This document shows positions 24,001-37,009 of a DNA stretch of 64,000 nt, one piece after another. The translations under genes were made by a program, and so were the position numbers. Below the pieces are notes generated by a model, which worked only from the letters and a program-made list of their open reading frames with translations, ran no database searches and was not told the origin of the DNA. Numbering within the stretch: position 1 is the stretch's first letter; the number at the start of each line of letters is the position of its first letter. Origin of the DNA: Adineta ricciae (taxonomy: Eukaryota; Rotifera; Eurotatoria; Adinetida; Adinetidae); assembly GCA_905250025.1 (NCBI GenBank), contig CAJNOJ010000117.1, positions 186,001-250,000 of the forward strand, in the 5' to 3' direction.

Positions 24001-25307
24001 ATGCTCCATCATGCTTGTCAAATGTGATTAATCGAACGACATTATCTGAACCGGTACAGAATAGACCTTGTTGGTGTAAACGAATCGTTTTGAACACGCC
24101 AAGTGAACTTGCAGTTTTCGAGGCTTCTTCGCCGGCGAAAAGTGTTGTACGAAAAGGTTGTCGTTCGCGATCAAATTGAAGAATAACTTGAATAAGTGCA
24201 TCATTTGATGTACCAATGAAAACATAGCCGTTGTCACCCCAACAGAACGATGTGGCAACAAGTTCGGCACGTTCATCGACGTATGCTTGAAATGCCTCTT
24301 CATTTTCAGTATCGAATGCTAAAGAGAAATATTCGATATATCCAATCGAATTACTAATACTCAAATGAACATACCAACAAGTTGAACGCTCGCACCTTGA
24401 TCAATGCCGATGGTGCTATCGATTAAAGTATATGAAAATCGACTTGGATATAGTCGAATAACATCAGCAACTAGAGAAGAGTTATGTTTGATTCAAATCG
24501 AAATAGAGTGGTCGTTTTTTCTATACTTTTTTTGTGATCATACGGCTGCGATGGTTGATTTGTTGGACGATTGTGTGCGATCGTTTGATTGAACAATTCT
24601 AATGGTAATTGTCTTTCGAAAAGAGAATATTTGTCATTTCGTCGTTCACAGGTATAGAAATTAATCTGATCACGATAGAGTATACCAATATCATTCCAGG
24701 AGTTCGGATTAAAACAAATTTCTACTAATTCTTTTTTGCTTGTTTCACATTGTGCTAATTTCATTCCCGAACGCCAATTCCAAATCGTTAGCAGATAGTC
24801 CGGTGCGCTTGACAATGCTAATAATTCATCTGTCGCAGAGAATTCTATTGCAGTATATTCTAATTCTGCTCCATTGGTAAATTGTTTCACTTCACTCATC
24901 ATAGGAAATTCACGTAAGTGAATCACAGGTGGATGTTGATAATCAGCGTAAGCGAATAAATGCACATCAGCATTACCAGCCTAGAGAACGAAATAGTAAT
25001 GCTTTGAATCTTTGTCTTTCATCAAAGAACGTACTATGACTCCAACACCCTGTCCATTCGCTTGTAATGTTGTGCATTGTTGAAAATCTTTATCGATAAA
25101 ATCATGAAAACGCAGACCATCGTCCGTAGCATAGAAGAGCACCGATTGACTGACAAACGCAATCGGTTGACCATGGTAACCATTGCTCCACCTAAATGTT
25201 CAGCGAAAAAACATACAGTTCTACTCGAAAACAATTTATTTCAAATCAGACCATCGTGAAATTGTCAGAGGTTTCGCGGATTGTAAGCGATGTGCTCGTA
25301 CGGCCAT
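18077..25307 (-). CDS. CFAP43: Cilia- and flagella-associated protein 43 (WD-repeat plus coiled-coil axonemal protein)
   Basis: A multi-exon minus-strand gene. The first exon starts MAVRAHRLQSAKP, then joins SNGYHGQPIAFVSQSVLFYA. The N-terminal third is WD-like beta-propeller sequence (LLTIWNWRSGMKL; HSNDVRCIKFNSRGNILISV; IDMIDLLTQEQRP). The rest is long coiled coil with dense Glu/Arg/Lys, including LTRLMKREVIKQQCWDAM and WTDAEKQAYQQYLQKVKEQ, and a C-terminal stretch RRRRLVDLAKAQAQEVA. In ciliated eukaryotes CFAP43 is part of the tether/tetherhead complex that positions inner-arm dynein f, and mutations impair beating. The order of an immediate N-terminal propeller followed by a long coiled coil, plus the N-terminal sequence pattern, matches CFAP43 better than its relative CFAP44. 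A splice-acceptor sequence (ATATTCTTAG) lies directly before the ATG. The gene ends convergently with the 15.5-18.0 kb gene. Confidence 0.78.
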
Positions 25308-25534
25308 CTAAGAATATCAAGCTGAATATCTAGAGTATTTGTTTGCAATGGAAGAGAACGTTTCTCATTGCCATTTGATGTTTTCGAAACTAAGCAACGA
25401 CCATTGTGATGTCGCATTTAACTGTTCTCTTTCGATTTTCAATCAACCAATGAAAACGTCCGTCGTTTCTTCATTCTCTATATTTATTCAAAATAATTTC
25501 ATTTTTCGTACGAAAGATCACTCAAACTGAAAAT
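25308..25534. promoter_or_regulatory. Short shared region between divergent CFAP43 and MPLKIP-like genes
   Basis: Only 227 bp separate the two start codons, so any promoters are shared or overlap. A CCAAT-type element (AATCAACCAATGAAAAC) lies near 25440-25457. No initiator or TATA motif is obvious. A short open frame inside it has no coding character. Confidence 0.4.
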
Positions 25535-26062
25535 ATGGACCAACAAGATTGTCCGCCACCCGAATCGCACGATTCATATCAATCCAATTCCACAACATGG
25601 CAAGAGCCTGTTCAATCACAACCACGTTTTCGAGGGCATGGGCATTATCAAGGTAAAATTTCCATACATTTTTCTCTCTAAAAATCAATCATTTCGATTC
25701 GTAGGTCCTTATTCAACAGCCAATACACGAACACGGCCACGCGGAGGTATATAAAAGCATTCCTTGTTGAAATTTATACTTAATTAGTCTTTATAGATTT
25801 TCAACAACGTCCTCGTTATCCTTATAATAAACGTGGTGGTGGCGGCGGCTATCGTCACCAAAATCGCGATTCGAGTTCTACGCAACACCAAGAACGATCT
25901 GCAGATAATAACGAACATCCACCGACAACGAATTATTACGGAAATCGTACTTCAAGAGGGTTTTTTCGAGCCAATATGTTAGATGATCCTTGGATGCATA
26001 TGAAACCTGTGAAAGTTCCATCGAATGGTACAACACTAGTATTCGACTCAGCCGATCAATAA
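25535..26062 (+). CDS. M-phase-specific PLK1-interacting protein (MPLKIP/TTDN1)-like
   Basis: Three exons, with introns near 25653-25703 and 25748-25797, give a small Gln/Pro/Gly/Arg-rich disordered protein with a glycine run (KRGGGGGYRHQ). The C-terminal ~30 residues carry the conserved motif of this family: FFRANMLDDPWMHMKPVKV here against the [K]P-S-M-L-E-D-P-W-x-x-L-x-P-V-x-V pattern of vertebrate MPLKIP. MPLKIP binds PLK1, and its loss causes non-photosensitive trichothiodystrophy; it has been linked to splicing and lariat handling. The assignment rests mainly on this short motif and the matching Gly/Pro-rich N-terminus. Head-to-head with CFAP43. Confidence 0.6.
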
Positions 26063-26833
26063 CATTTTCTAGATATAATCTTTGTTAATTAAACTATTTT
26101 CATTGTTTTCTGTAAATAGTTTTCTTTTGGTTACAAAACGTACTCAGTTATTGGTCAATATGTCTATATGTTTGTCTTGTGTATTTGTATCAGTACTGTA
26201 TAACAAGTGTTGACACGTGACATATGAGAATATACTTCAATCTCAATGGCAAAGCCAACGAGTAGTGTAAGCAAAGGAGACTAACGAGCGAGTGCGTATA
26301 TAGAATGATATCTATCGAAGATACGGTACCTCATTTACTGTTGTCAAATATTGAATGAGACAGTTTCTGATATTGTCATCGTTAGATAGAGAAGAATATA
26401 GGAGATAAATCTTAACTTCTCGAGGGGAAAATAGTTTTATGAGGTATTTCTCGATCGAAGAAATTTCTTTTCTCGATGAAAATACAAGAATGCACAGGTC
26501 TTTCCTTGATTTATTAGCGTTTTGTGATTCAGTCTTTTCTTTTTCGTTAAAAATATATAAAAGATCTTTTCCTGATAGTTAATAGTTATCTGTCTTCTCT
26601 TCATTCAGGATAAGATACACTATACGTGCAATGCCTACTAAATATAAAACAGAGCGGAGATAAACAAAACAGAAGAAAACGACTGAGATTGCATTTATTT
26701 TCCTTGGCTATTTGTGACACATAGCAAAATAAAACGACATAACTATGACAGTATGATAAACTAGTTAAAGCTAATCCGATGATTTACTGAAAAACATCAA
26801 TCATTTTTTCATAGGTATGCAGTTCGATTTCAG
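26063..26833. other. Intergenic, no gene seen
   Basis: AT-rich spacer with no supported coding frame. It ends in a pyrimidine-rich stretch and CGATTTCAG immediately before the NDUFAF7 ATG, which looks like a splice acceptor for a 5' UTR intron or a trans-splice site. Confidence 0.5.
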
Positions 26834-28592
<1,759 letters not shown>

Positions 28593-28629
28593 GATAAAAC
28601 AATTGAAAACCAAAAACATTCTCTTTCAG

Positions 28630-30777
28630 ATGCCAGGCCATTTTGTAAACGACATTCACTCATGTGTAGACGAATCACTGATCGGTTATGTTCGAGCACA
28701 CAGTCATCTAGAATTAGCGGGTAGAGCAGTGATTGCTCGATCGCAAGTTCCATCAGTTGCAATCGTCAGCGGAAGTGGCTCTGGTCATGAACCAGCAACG
28801 GTAAATCTCCGAATCAGAGGCCACTTCAAACAGTGAATTGTATCGTTTAGGTTGGATTTGTTGGTCGTGGTTTATTAAGTGCTTGTAAGAAATGCTTTCG
28901 AGTGTCAACGAATGTTTAGGACGATTGATTTCTAGGTATATCGGGTTCGATATTTGCCTCACCACCATCGTCGGACATTTTTCGGCTTATTATCGAAATG
29001 AAACGTCGTGGTGCTAAACAGATACTTTTGGTTATTTTAAATTATACTGGCGATCGATTGAATTTTGGTTTAGCAATGGAACGTGCTCGAGAATTGTCAA
29101 TTGATATCGATATGTTAGTAGTAGCCGATGATGCAGCAGTTGACAATGCCATTGGGTATGCAAAGCAGAACTGTTAGATACGATTTAATTGTTTGTATTT
29201 GTGTAGACCGCGAGGTTTAGCTGGGTTTTTACTGGTGATTAAAGTTGCTGGAGCATTGGCTGAACAGGGGAAAACGATGAGTGAAATTGTCGATATTTGT
29301 CAAAAGGTTCGAGGCCAATTACGCACGATTGGTTTATCTGCATCAGGTATTCGCGCACCAGGTCAGCAACAAGCTTTTGATGTAGGTTTTTCGAGTGAAA
29401 CTATGCTTCGATATCAAAGAAGAATAATTTCGTCAATATTTTAGTTACCTGATGATGAAATGGAACTAGGCATGGGTATTCATGGCGAATGCGGTGCTCA
29501 AAAATTAAAGCTTTTACCTTCACGACAAGCAACAGATTTAGCATTTGGTCAACTTTTTCGCGGTACACGTGCATTGGATATCAAACGTGATGATACTGTA
29601 CTTCTTCTAGTCAATAATCTCGGTTTGTTTTTTAACATCATTTTGTACAAATGGTTCAGCTTTTAGTGTTCATTTTCAGGTGGTTGTTCGAATCTTGAAT
29701 TCGGCATCATTGTGAAAGATGCTATTGAAAATTTGGAACATCGAGCATTACATGTGAAACGCGTGATCTGCGGAGAATTGATGACATCACTCAATATGAA
29801 AGGTTTTTCACTGACAGTATTGAAACTGTCCACAGATATGAGTACAACCATATTGAATTTACTCGAAGCACCAACCGATGCTTTTGCCTGGCCAAAAATA
29901 ATCAGCCCAACGCAATTACCAACGAGTATTCAAACTCTGTCTGATTCATTAGAATTCAACGATGAATTTACTGCTCAACTTGTGATTAAGTAAACATTTT
30001 TCACACACTAGCGAATAGAACTTAACATCGAGTTCGATTTTCTGTTCTAGTCAATCGGATTTACTATTCGACGCATCGATTGCTGAATTGATTAATCAAG
30101 CTCTTCAGACAGTGGTTAAAAGGCTTCACAATGAAATCGACAAGCTCAATCGATTGGACGCAGTTTCAGGTGATGGTGACACAGGTACAGCATTCGGCCG
30201 TGCTGCGGACACAATTTCAGATGATCTCAGCAATCAAAAACTAATACTCGATCGTCCTGCATCGTTATTTCGTCGTCTTGGTCTCATTGCCGAAAGTCGA
30301 ATGGGTGGCACCTGTGGCGCAAGTAAAGATACACCTCGTTCATATAAAACTTCTCAAACTCATTATGATTTAGTTTGTGGATTGTTCTTTGCTGCTGTAG
30401 CTAAACACTTATCATTATCAATCAAATCCGGTGTAATCATCGATAGTCTTAGTGATGCATTCGAAGCTGGAATTCAGTCGGTTGAATCGTATGCACGTGT
30501 CCAACCAGGTGATAAAAGTCTATTAGATGCTTTGATACCAGCTGTTGATTTCATTAAAACAAAACGTGCCCAACAGAATTTCACATCACAGGATTGGAAA
30601 GAGTTAGCACTCGTCGGTGAACGTGCTGCCAATGAAACGAAAACTCTCGTTGCCAAAGTCGGCCGAGCATCGTATACGAAAGCTGTGGATACACCAACTG
30701 TTGATCCGGGTGCATACGCAGTCTCGATTATTCTTCATGCAATCAGTGACGTCTTTGCTAAAGGATCATCTCGTTAA
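28630..30777 (+). CDS. TKFC: Dihydroxyacetone kinase / triokinase (DhaK-DhaL fusion)
   Basis: The DhaK half runs from HFVNDIHSCVDESLIGYV through AIVSGSGSGHEPA, SIFASPPSSDIF, VVADDAAVD and the covalent-substrate histidine in MGIHGECGA. The DhaL half carries the ADP/Mg-binding loop LDAVSGDGDTGTAF and MGGTCGA. In animals the enzyme phosphorylates dihydroxyacetone and glyceraldehyde and can form cyclic FMN. A 51-bp intron at 30323-30373 contains no stop and is a multiple of three; removing it restores GTCGA-I-CGLFFAAVAKHL, matching the family, so the continuous open frame there overstates the protein by 17 residues. The start follows CTCTTTCAG directly and lies 37 bp after NDUFAF7, suggesting polycistronic transcription with trans-splicing. 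Confidence 0.9.
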
Positions 30778-30939
30778 CAATATGTACACGTATAGAAACA
30801 AATCAGTATATTTCTCTCGTCTTTACTAGTCGCTTTGTTTTATTTGTTTGTGTATTTCTTTAATGAATTACTTGCTAGATGCTTTTAACGTAATATATTC
30901 GATGACAATGGAAGAAATATTAGTGTATGTTTGTTTTAG

Positions 30940-32580
30940 ATGGCTTTGTTTAAAGATGGTGATCATGCTGTTTTGACATGTCATGATCGAACGAAAATAG
31001 TGCAGATTCGCAAAGAACGGTAGGTTAAGTAATTCTATCCAAACTAACATCAACTGTGATTCATTTCAGTCCGATATTTATCGATAAAAACAAAATCTTT
31101 CTCACCCATTTGATTGATGAATGCGATGGAACTTATTTCGAACTGAAGGATCGATATTTGAGTAAAATCAAGACCGATCAAGCTAAAAATCTCATTCAGA
31201 CAGGTTAAAACTACCTTATCAAACAAAACGCTAACTAAATCATCACTTGTTTTCATAGAAGAAACATCTTCGGATGCTGCTGGGCAAGACAATCGAGATT
31301 TATGTGATGAGGGAACTGTCAACCAAACACTACAACATGATGAAATCGAGCAAATGAAATCCGAAGGTGCATCGGGTCAAACAATTATTTCTCAATTAGT
31401 ATCGAAAAGTGCAACATTCGAAAAAAAGACTGTCTATTCCCAACAGAAATATTTAAACAAGAAAAAGAAGAAGTAATTTTCGTCTCTCTTCTTTTTCATC
31501 AGAAATTTTCCTTTGTCGTTGAAAAGATACATTCAAATCTATCAAGCATGGAAGCCAAGTATCCGTCTCCTATGTCAAGCGTACACGCATGATTTACAAA
31601 AAATCATGTAGTTAATTAAATATTTTATTCAATATTGACTTTATTTCGATTTGTTGATATTTATAGGTATTTACGACGTGACACTTTAGCCATGCTTTTG
31701 TCATTATCAAACATTACTCATGATTCGAATGTGGCAATAGTCGAGTCATGTCAAGGTTTGATTTTAGCATCTGTAATTCAACGTTGTGCAGGAGGTAATG
31801 GATTGATATTCAATTTGACGCCAGCCGGAGAACATAATTCCACTGCGTAAGTTTGGTTTACGATAATCTCGTATGTAATTTGTCGTTTTAGTCCTTGTTG
31901 TGATTTTATGGACTTTTCCGAAGAGTATACTTCGAATGTTTACAACATTCCTATTGAAAACATTGGTAAATATCATTTCGGAGTTTGTCAAGTATGTTGA
32001 GTGTGATTTGAAGGCGATGTCAATGCGGTTGAACGTGCTAATCAAGTGAAACCATCGAAAGAAGAGCCAAGTGAAAAGATGTTACAAGCACAAGCACGTC
32101 GGCAACGTCGTCTTGATGGTTTACAACTATTCGAAAAAACAAAAATGAATAGGTATGCATATCAGATGAATTTATAAGTATTGCTTTGGTTTTAGTTTAA
32201 TCATAGCAAGTAAATATGATTCACTATCAATATTACAACATGTAATTGATTATATGGCATTGTGTTCACATTTTGTGGTCTATTCTCAATCTGTCCAAGT
32301 AAAAACTTTGTCTTTAGACGCTGACACAAATATCTCTTTCCTGATTTCTTCCAGAGTTTGTTAGAATGCTATCAATACTTGAAAAAACGTGGCGGAACGA
32401 TCCACGTTGAAGTGGCTGATTCATGGTTACGAGAATATCAAGTAAATCTTTCCATTCTCAATCCACTCGTCTTCTGTCAACTTTCTCTTTACTCAGATTC
32501 TCGATGAACGAACACATCCATTCATTCGTATGTCTGGTGCAAGTGGTTATTTGCTCAGTGGGATGATTGTTGAATCCTAA
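30940..32580 (+). CDS. TRMT6: tRNA (adenine-58-N1)-methyltransferase non-catalytic subunit TRM6
   Basis: The protein starts MALFKDGDHAVLTCHD. Family landmarks in order: QDNRDLCDEGTVNQTLQHDE then QMKSEGASGQTIISQLV; SATFEKKTVYSQQKYL with KKKKK; WKPSIRLL then RRDTLAMLLSLSNI; SCQGLILASVIQR; SLIIASKYDS; and the C-terminal run SLLECYQYLKKRGGTIHVEV, REYQ, SGASGYLLSGMIVES. TRM6 pairs with the catalytic TRM61 to methylate A58 in the tRNA T-loop. It has no usable SAM site, as expected for this subunit. One intron (about 31475-31528) uses acceptor GAAAAG, and correct splicing there is needed to restore YIQIYQAWKPS. The ATG sits directly behind TTTGTTTTAG. It ends convergently with the unknown minus-strand gene. 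Confidence 0.92.
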
Positions 32581-33093
32581 CAGAATTTCGTGTTGTTCTT
32601 CCGAATAAAACGAACATATGTTTAAGCACATGAATTCGAAGCTCTTCGGTTTCTTTGTTTTCAAATTCATACATAAATCTTATTCTCCTGAACTATCATC
32701 AGAAAAGAAAAGAAGTACACAAATAACAATCAACATGGAGTAGTTCCATTAAAAAAAAAGAACAAATACAACGAAAACAAAGTCGATGTATAGAGGAAGT
32801 AGGTTCGGATATTCAAACAAGAGAGGAAAAGACAGTGATAACAACAATCAATGTATATACATGAAATAGGAGAGGTTCAGAACGGGATGAACTTCTTTTT
32901 GATTTTCCTTAGGTCAATTCAATGACAGAAATAAAGAATTGACGACATAATCGAAAAAGTTACATGAGTATCCTCTTTCAACTTTCCTCGATATACATAC
33001 ATGCGATAAAAAAAAGAAAGAAACAAAATGACAAAATCAAAAAATAATTCGACTGTTTCTCAGCCATAGGTTAAAACAAATACAAAGAATTTC
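32581..33093. other. Convergent 3' region between TRMT6 and the 33-37 kb gene
   Basis: No coding frame is supported. It carries the two 3' UTRs head-on. AATAAA occurs shortly after the TRMT6 stop (~32606), consistent with a polyadenylation signal. Confidence 0.45.
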
Positions 33094-36000
33094 TTATCGT
33101 TGGATCACTTTCTTTATAGTTAAACCTAATTTATTAGGTTTCGTAGATATGGTGACATTATATGTGCATGTTTCATGGGTGTGTGAAGTCGGAATTGAAT
33201 CATTAGTGTAAGATTTCGTTATTGCATCAGGTGATGTCACAGATGGAGAAGTTGAATATGGATCAAAATTATGATCTGTATCGTTTGATTTGATAGGATT
33301 GGTTGAAGCGATTTCTTCGACAAGACGGACAGGAGTTTTGATAGGTCTTGTTCGTGTACGTCGTTGGTGTTCATTGACAGGTGTTAGTAACGTTCGTAAA
33401 TGGTGTTCAATTCGCTCGCTTGTGATGGTGTTTCCTGGAAGATCTTGTTCATCTGATGAACGCTTTCTCTTGGTATGACGTGGCGTGGGCGAACGTGATC
33501 GCGCACGACATTTGTCTTGTTTGTTACGTTGTCGAAGATTTAGTTTTTGCTTGGATATCACCGGTGATAAATGAGTTGATTCTGCATGATTTAAATCCAA
33601 AGCGACATTCGATGAAATTGGTGATAAAATTGGCGTTAATGAATGTTCGGATTGACATGTAGGTGAGTGAAGATTTGAATTAGTTTCATCATCGTCATCA
33701 TCACTACTGGCATTGTGAGGCATATTTACATCGATATTAGTTAATGCCGCAGCTGATTCGTAACCTGATGAACAAGAAGGTAGAGTATCATCAAGATGAA
33801 TTTTTCCATCATCTCCATCACTTGATTCAACGATTAAAAATGACGAATTCGGTTCTTGAACTGATTGTTCTTCTTGAACAGAAGCGACGACTGGCATTCC
33901 ATTAGTTTCGCCTTCATCAATATCATCGTTGTCGTCATCATCATTTTCGATTGGTAAGTTATCCAGAGGAGAAGGAGGAGGAGGCGGAGATGATGCTGGT
34001 ATTACAGGAGTAGGCTCATTGCTCGTAAGTAGTTCAGGTGATCGACAAGAAGTATCCTTGGCGATAGAATTTGGATTATTGGTCACAGGTATTGGTGATG
34101 ATTGAGATGAAAAGGGAACGTGCCGTGTGGTTGGTACTGTTGTTTTACGCTTTTTCGCTCCTAGAAATAAAAATATGAGATTATTTTCAATTAGTCAAAT
34201 ACAAATGCATTGCTATTGTAGATATCTATTTCTAACACGATTACATACCCGCTAATTGCAATTTCACGGGTCCGCTCTCTGTTTTTTGTTGTTGTTGTTG
34301 TTGCGATTCATTATTTGATGATGGTAACAGGGTCATACTAATTGTTCCACGTTTCAATTCATTGAGTAAACCAGTACACCTTTCAAGATGACGAAAATAA
34401 ACAAAATAATCATCTTGATAATCATTGACAATTTTCTTCTCTTCATCATCTAATTTTATCAAAGGTAAAAGAAGATTGGTTTGGCACCATTGGATGAACT
34501 TTTCGTAGTTGATGTCGAACAGAAATCGATCGAAAATATGTTGAACGGACACCTTCCAATCCGATTTCGGCAAATCAGAGGATTTCACAATCGCAGTCAA
34601 TGTTCGATTATCATACTGAATTGTTTTTAATTGCACTTGCTGCAACGGTCGTTTTGTTGTTAATTCCATTGGTAATAACGAGGGATTCGTCGGAATAGAA
34701 CTCGACGAAGTGGGTTTCACTGGCGAGGCCAATGATGGTAAACCATAAAATGATGGATGATGAATTAATGGATTAACAACCACACTTGTTGTTGAACATT
34801 TACTCGACTTTTGCATAGATGGATGTATTACTGTCGATGACTTTGTTGCTGGTTGTTGAGATTTACTTGGTACTTTCACATTTGTTTGATTGATACGCAT
34901 GAGTGTGCTTAGTAACCGATGTCGTTCATGCTGTTGATGTTCATTGAGTGTTTGAAAGTGAACTGGCGCTGGTAACTCTGTAGATTTGATACTGAACGCA
35001 TCGACAAGTAATGTATCAGGTGTCAATGGAGGTGAGTCGATTGAAAAATAGAGAAATAACAAATTTAAATAATCGATTTCATATTGTCGTGGTGCACGTG
35101 CACCTCGTTTAGCTTGTGAAAGAGTCTGTGGTAATGAATGATAAGCATACATCAAAGGAACATAAAAGTGGTTATTTTGGATGATATATGGTACAAGTTT
35201 ATTTCCATCCATTAGTAAAGTTCCGCCTTTGTGCGTTAGAACTTCGCTGTGATATTTATTGACTTGTGTACGCGGTTGTTTTGTTGCTAATAGTTTCACG
35301 TAGAGAATTCTTTGCAGACCGATCATGACATGATAGAGATTGACTAGAAAAGTTTTTTCGGGAACTTTCTCGTCAAAGATGTTGATGTTCGAAATCAGAT
35401 TGTTGAAAATGTCGAAATCTTGCTGAGTAGCTTTGATCAGAAATTTTTTAAATGCGAATTCATTATCAGAAAATATATGACATTTGATTAGAATTTCGTA
35501 TGGAACATAAAATTCACGTTGTAATTGTGGCGGTGGTTGACGAGTTGAACATTTTTCTAAAGAAACGAAATCATATGTCAAGAGATGAGTCAACATTCAC
35601 TGAGAAATTCTTTACCGAGTTCGTTCTCGCGTAGTTTGACTTTGACAATGTAAGGAACGAACACGTTGTTGATTTGTACCCAACCGGATTCTTTTGTTTC
35701 ACGAGAAGGATTTGTCGGCATGTGATTTAGATGGTTTTCATGAGTTTGTTGAGGAATTTTCTGTGGTAGAAAACGTTTATCACGTAGTGCTGATTCTTTT
35801 GGAAGAGAATTATTCAACGGAATTCCCGGTCGTGGAAGTGACGAACGAACTTTATCATTACTTTTCGTTAAACTTTCATTCCACTAAAAATAGCATCAGA
35901 CAATGCTAGAAATTAGAAGAAAACTCGTTTTGATATGATTTACCTGGCCCGCAAATGACGATGGTGTTATGGGTACGCTAGGTTTAATCGTCGACGGAGG

Positions 36001-37009
36001 ATAATTAAATGGCTGAGACGATGGATTAGCGAGTGATGCGAGTACATCAGCACTTTGTTGTAAAAGATGATTAGATGGATGGGACTGGTGTACTGAAGGA
36101 AGGTAGGGTTTTCCGGTTACTGTTGCTAATGACTGACGATGGTGTAAATTAGCTTTCAATGATGGATTTCCTCCCATAGTCGGTAATTCAAATGATTGGG
36201 ATGAACTACTCGAAGACGCGGGAAGCCGTTGTTTAGGAGGTCCCATTGGTATCAAAGAGGGAACTGATGATGTTGGTGGTGGCGGAATTTGTCGATTAAA
36301 GGATGTAGTTGATACAGTGTCACGTAGTTTTCTTAGCGCACTATAGAAATCGAGTAGATCGTCAAAACGAATGAGACAATCGGTCGGTAAAATTGTTTTA
36401 AAATGAAAACTCGCTAAGTGCCATTCGACAATTAAACGAAAGAGTTTCAGTTCATGTTCGGTATACGGAGAAGATATCAATGGAGGAAGTGAACGAGCTA
36501 AGACGATATGTCGTTGCCACGATTCACTTTGAAAAAGAGTATTCTCAACAAACATCTTGGATGTATACCGTTGCAAACAATCATTTTCATTTCTAGGAAA
36601 GAAAAACGATCAATAACAAAAGTTATTAATCGACAAATTATCGTCGCCTACCTGAAGATTACTGGCAGGTATCGTCCTTCGATTTCTTCCCATGAAAATT
36701 GATTTAAACGACTTGGATAATCAATCGTCGACGAAGTTGAAATCATTTTCAATGCTGAACTAGCGGATGTTGTAATATTACTCAGTAGTTTCGTCATTTC
36801 GGCCGGATCAACAATATTCTGGGGATGTGTATCGAAGCCATTGTAATGGTGAGGATGAGTTGCCGCAGCAGTCGTGATGACTTCTGATAAATGAAGATTT
36901 TTACCCATCGGTCCATGTTGTTGAAAATGCTGCAGCTGTCGATTTTGATGATTTTCAAGTTTAATTGGCGATGTCATGGTCGATGATGTTGGTGATAATG
37001 AAAGATCAT
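33094..37009 (-). CDS. Large Ser/Pro/Gln-rich protein of unrecognised family, probably nuclear; 5' end uncertain
   Basis: I do not recognise the family. Exons read from 37009 downward: a segment with SWEEIEGRYLPVIF; one with KMFVENTLFQSESWQRHIVL; a Ser/Pro-rich linker; one with ESGWVQINNVFVPYIVKVKL; then an ordered stretch (QREFYVPYEILIKCHIFSDN and TFLVNLYHVMIGLQRILYVK, followed by KWKVSVQHIFDRFLFDINYE-like helices); a poly-Gln run (CAA-type repeat, ~34287-34303); and AKKRKT, a nuclear-localisation-like motif. The last ~330 residues are acidic/Ser-rich and disordered, ending NKLGLTIKKVIQR. Repeated aromatic segments such as RYLPVIF, VPYIVKV and YVPYEILI hint at a duplicated small domain. The first exon listed opens with an acceptor (TATGTAG) in phase 1, so an upstream exon exists; the exon ending at 38713 fits in phase. 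A chromatin or transcription role is only a guess. Confidence 0.6.

Noticed and set aside
25339-25530. Plus-strand 63-codon frame between CFAP43 and the MPLKIP-like gene
   Set aside because: Lies in the short divergent promoter and stops just before the real ATG; no recognisable protein.
33290-33662. Plus-strand frames antisense to the 33-37 kb gene
   Set aside because: Shadows of the Ser/Thr-rich minus-strand exon.
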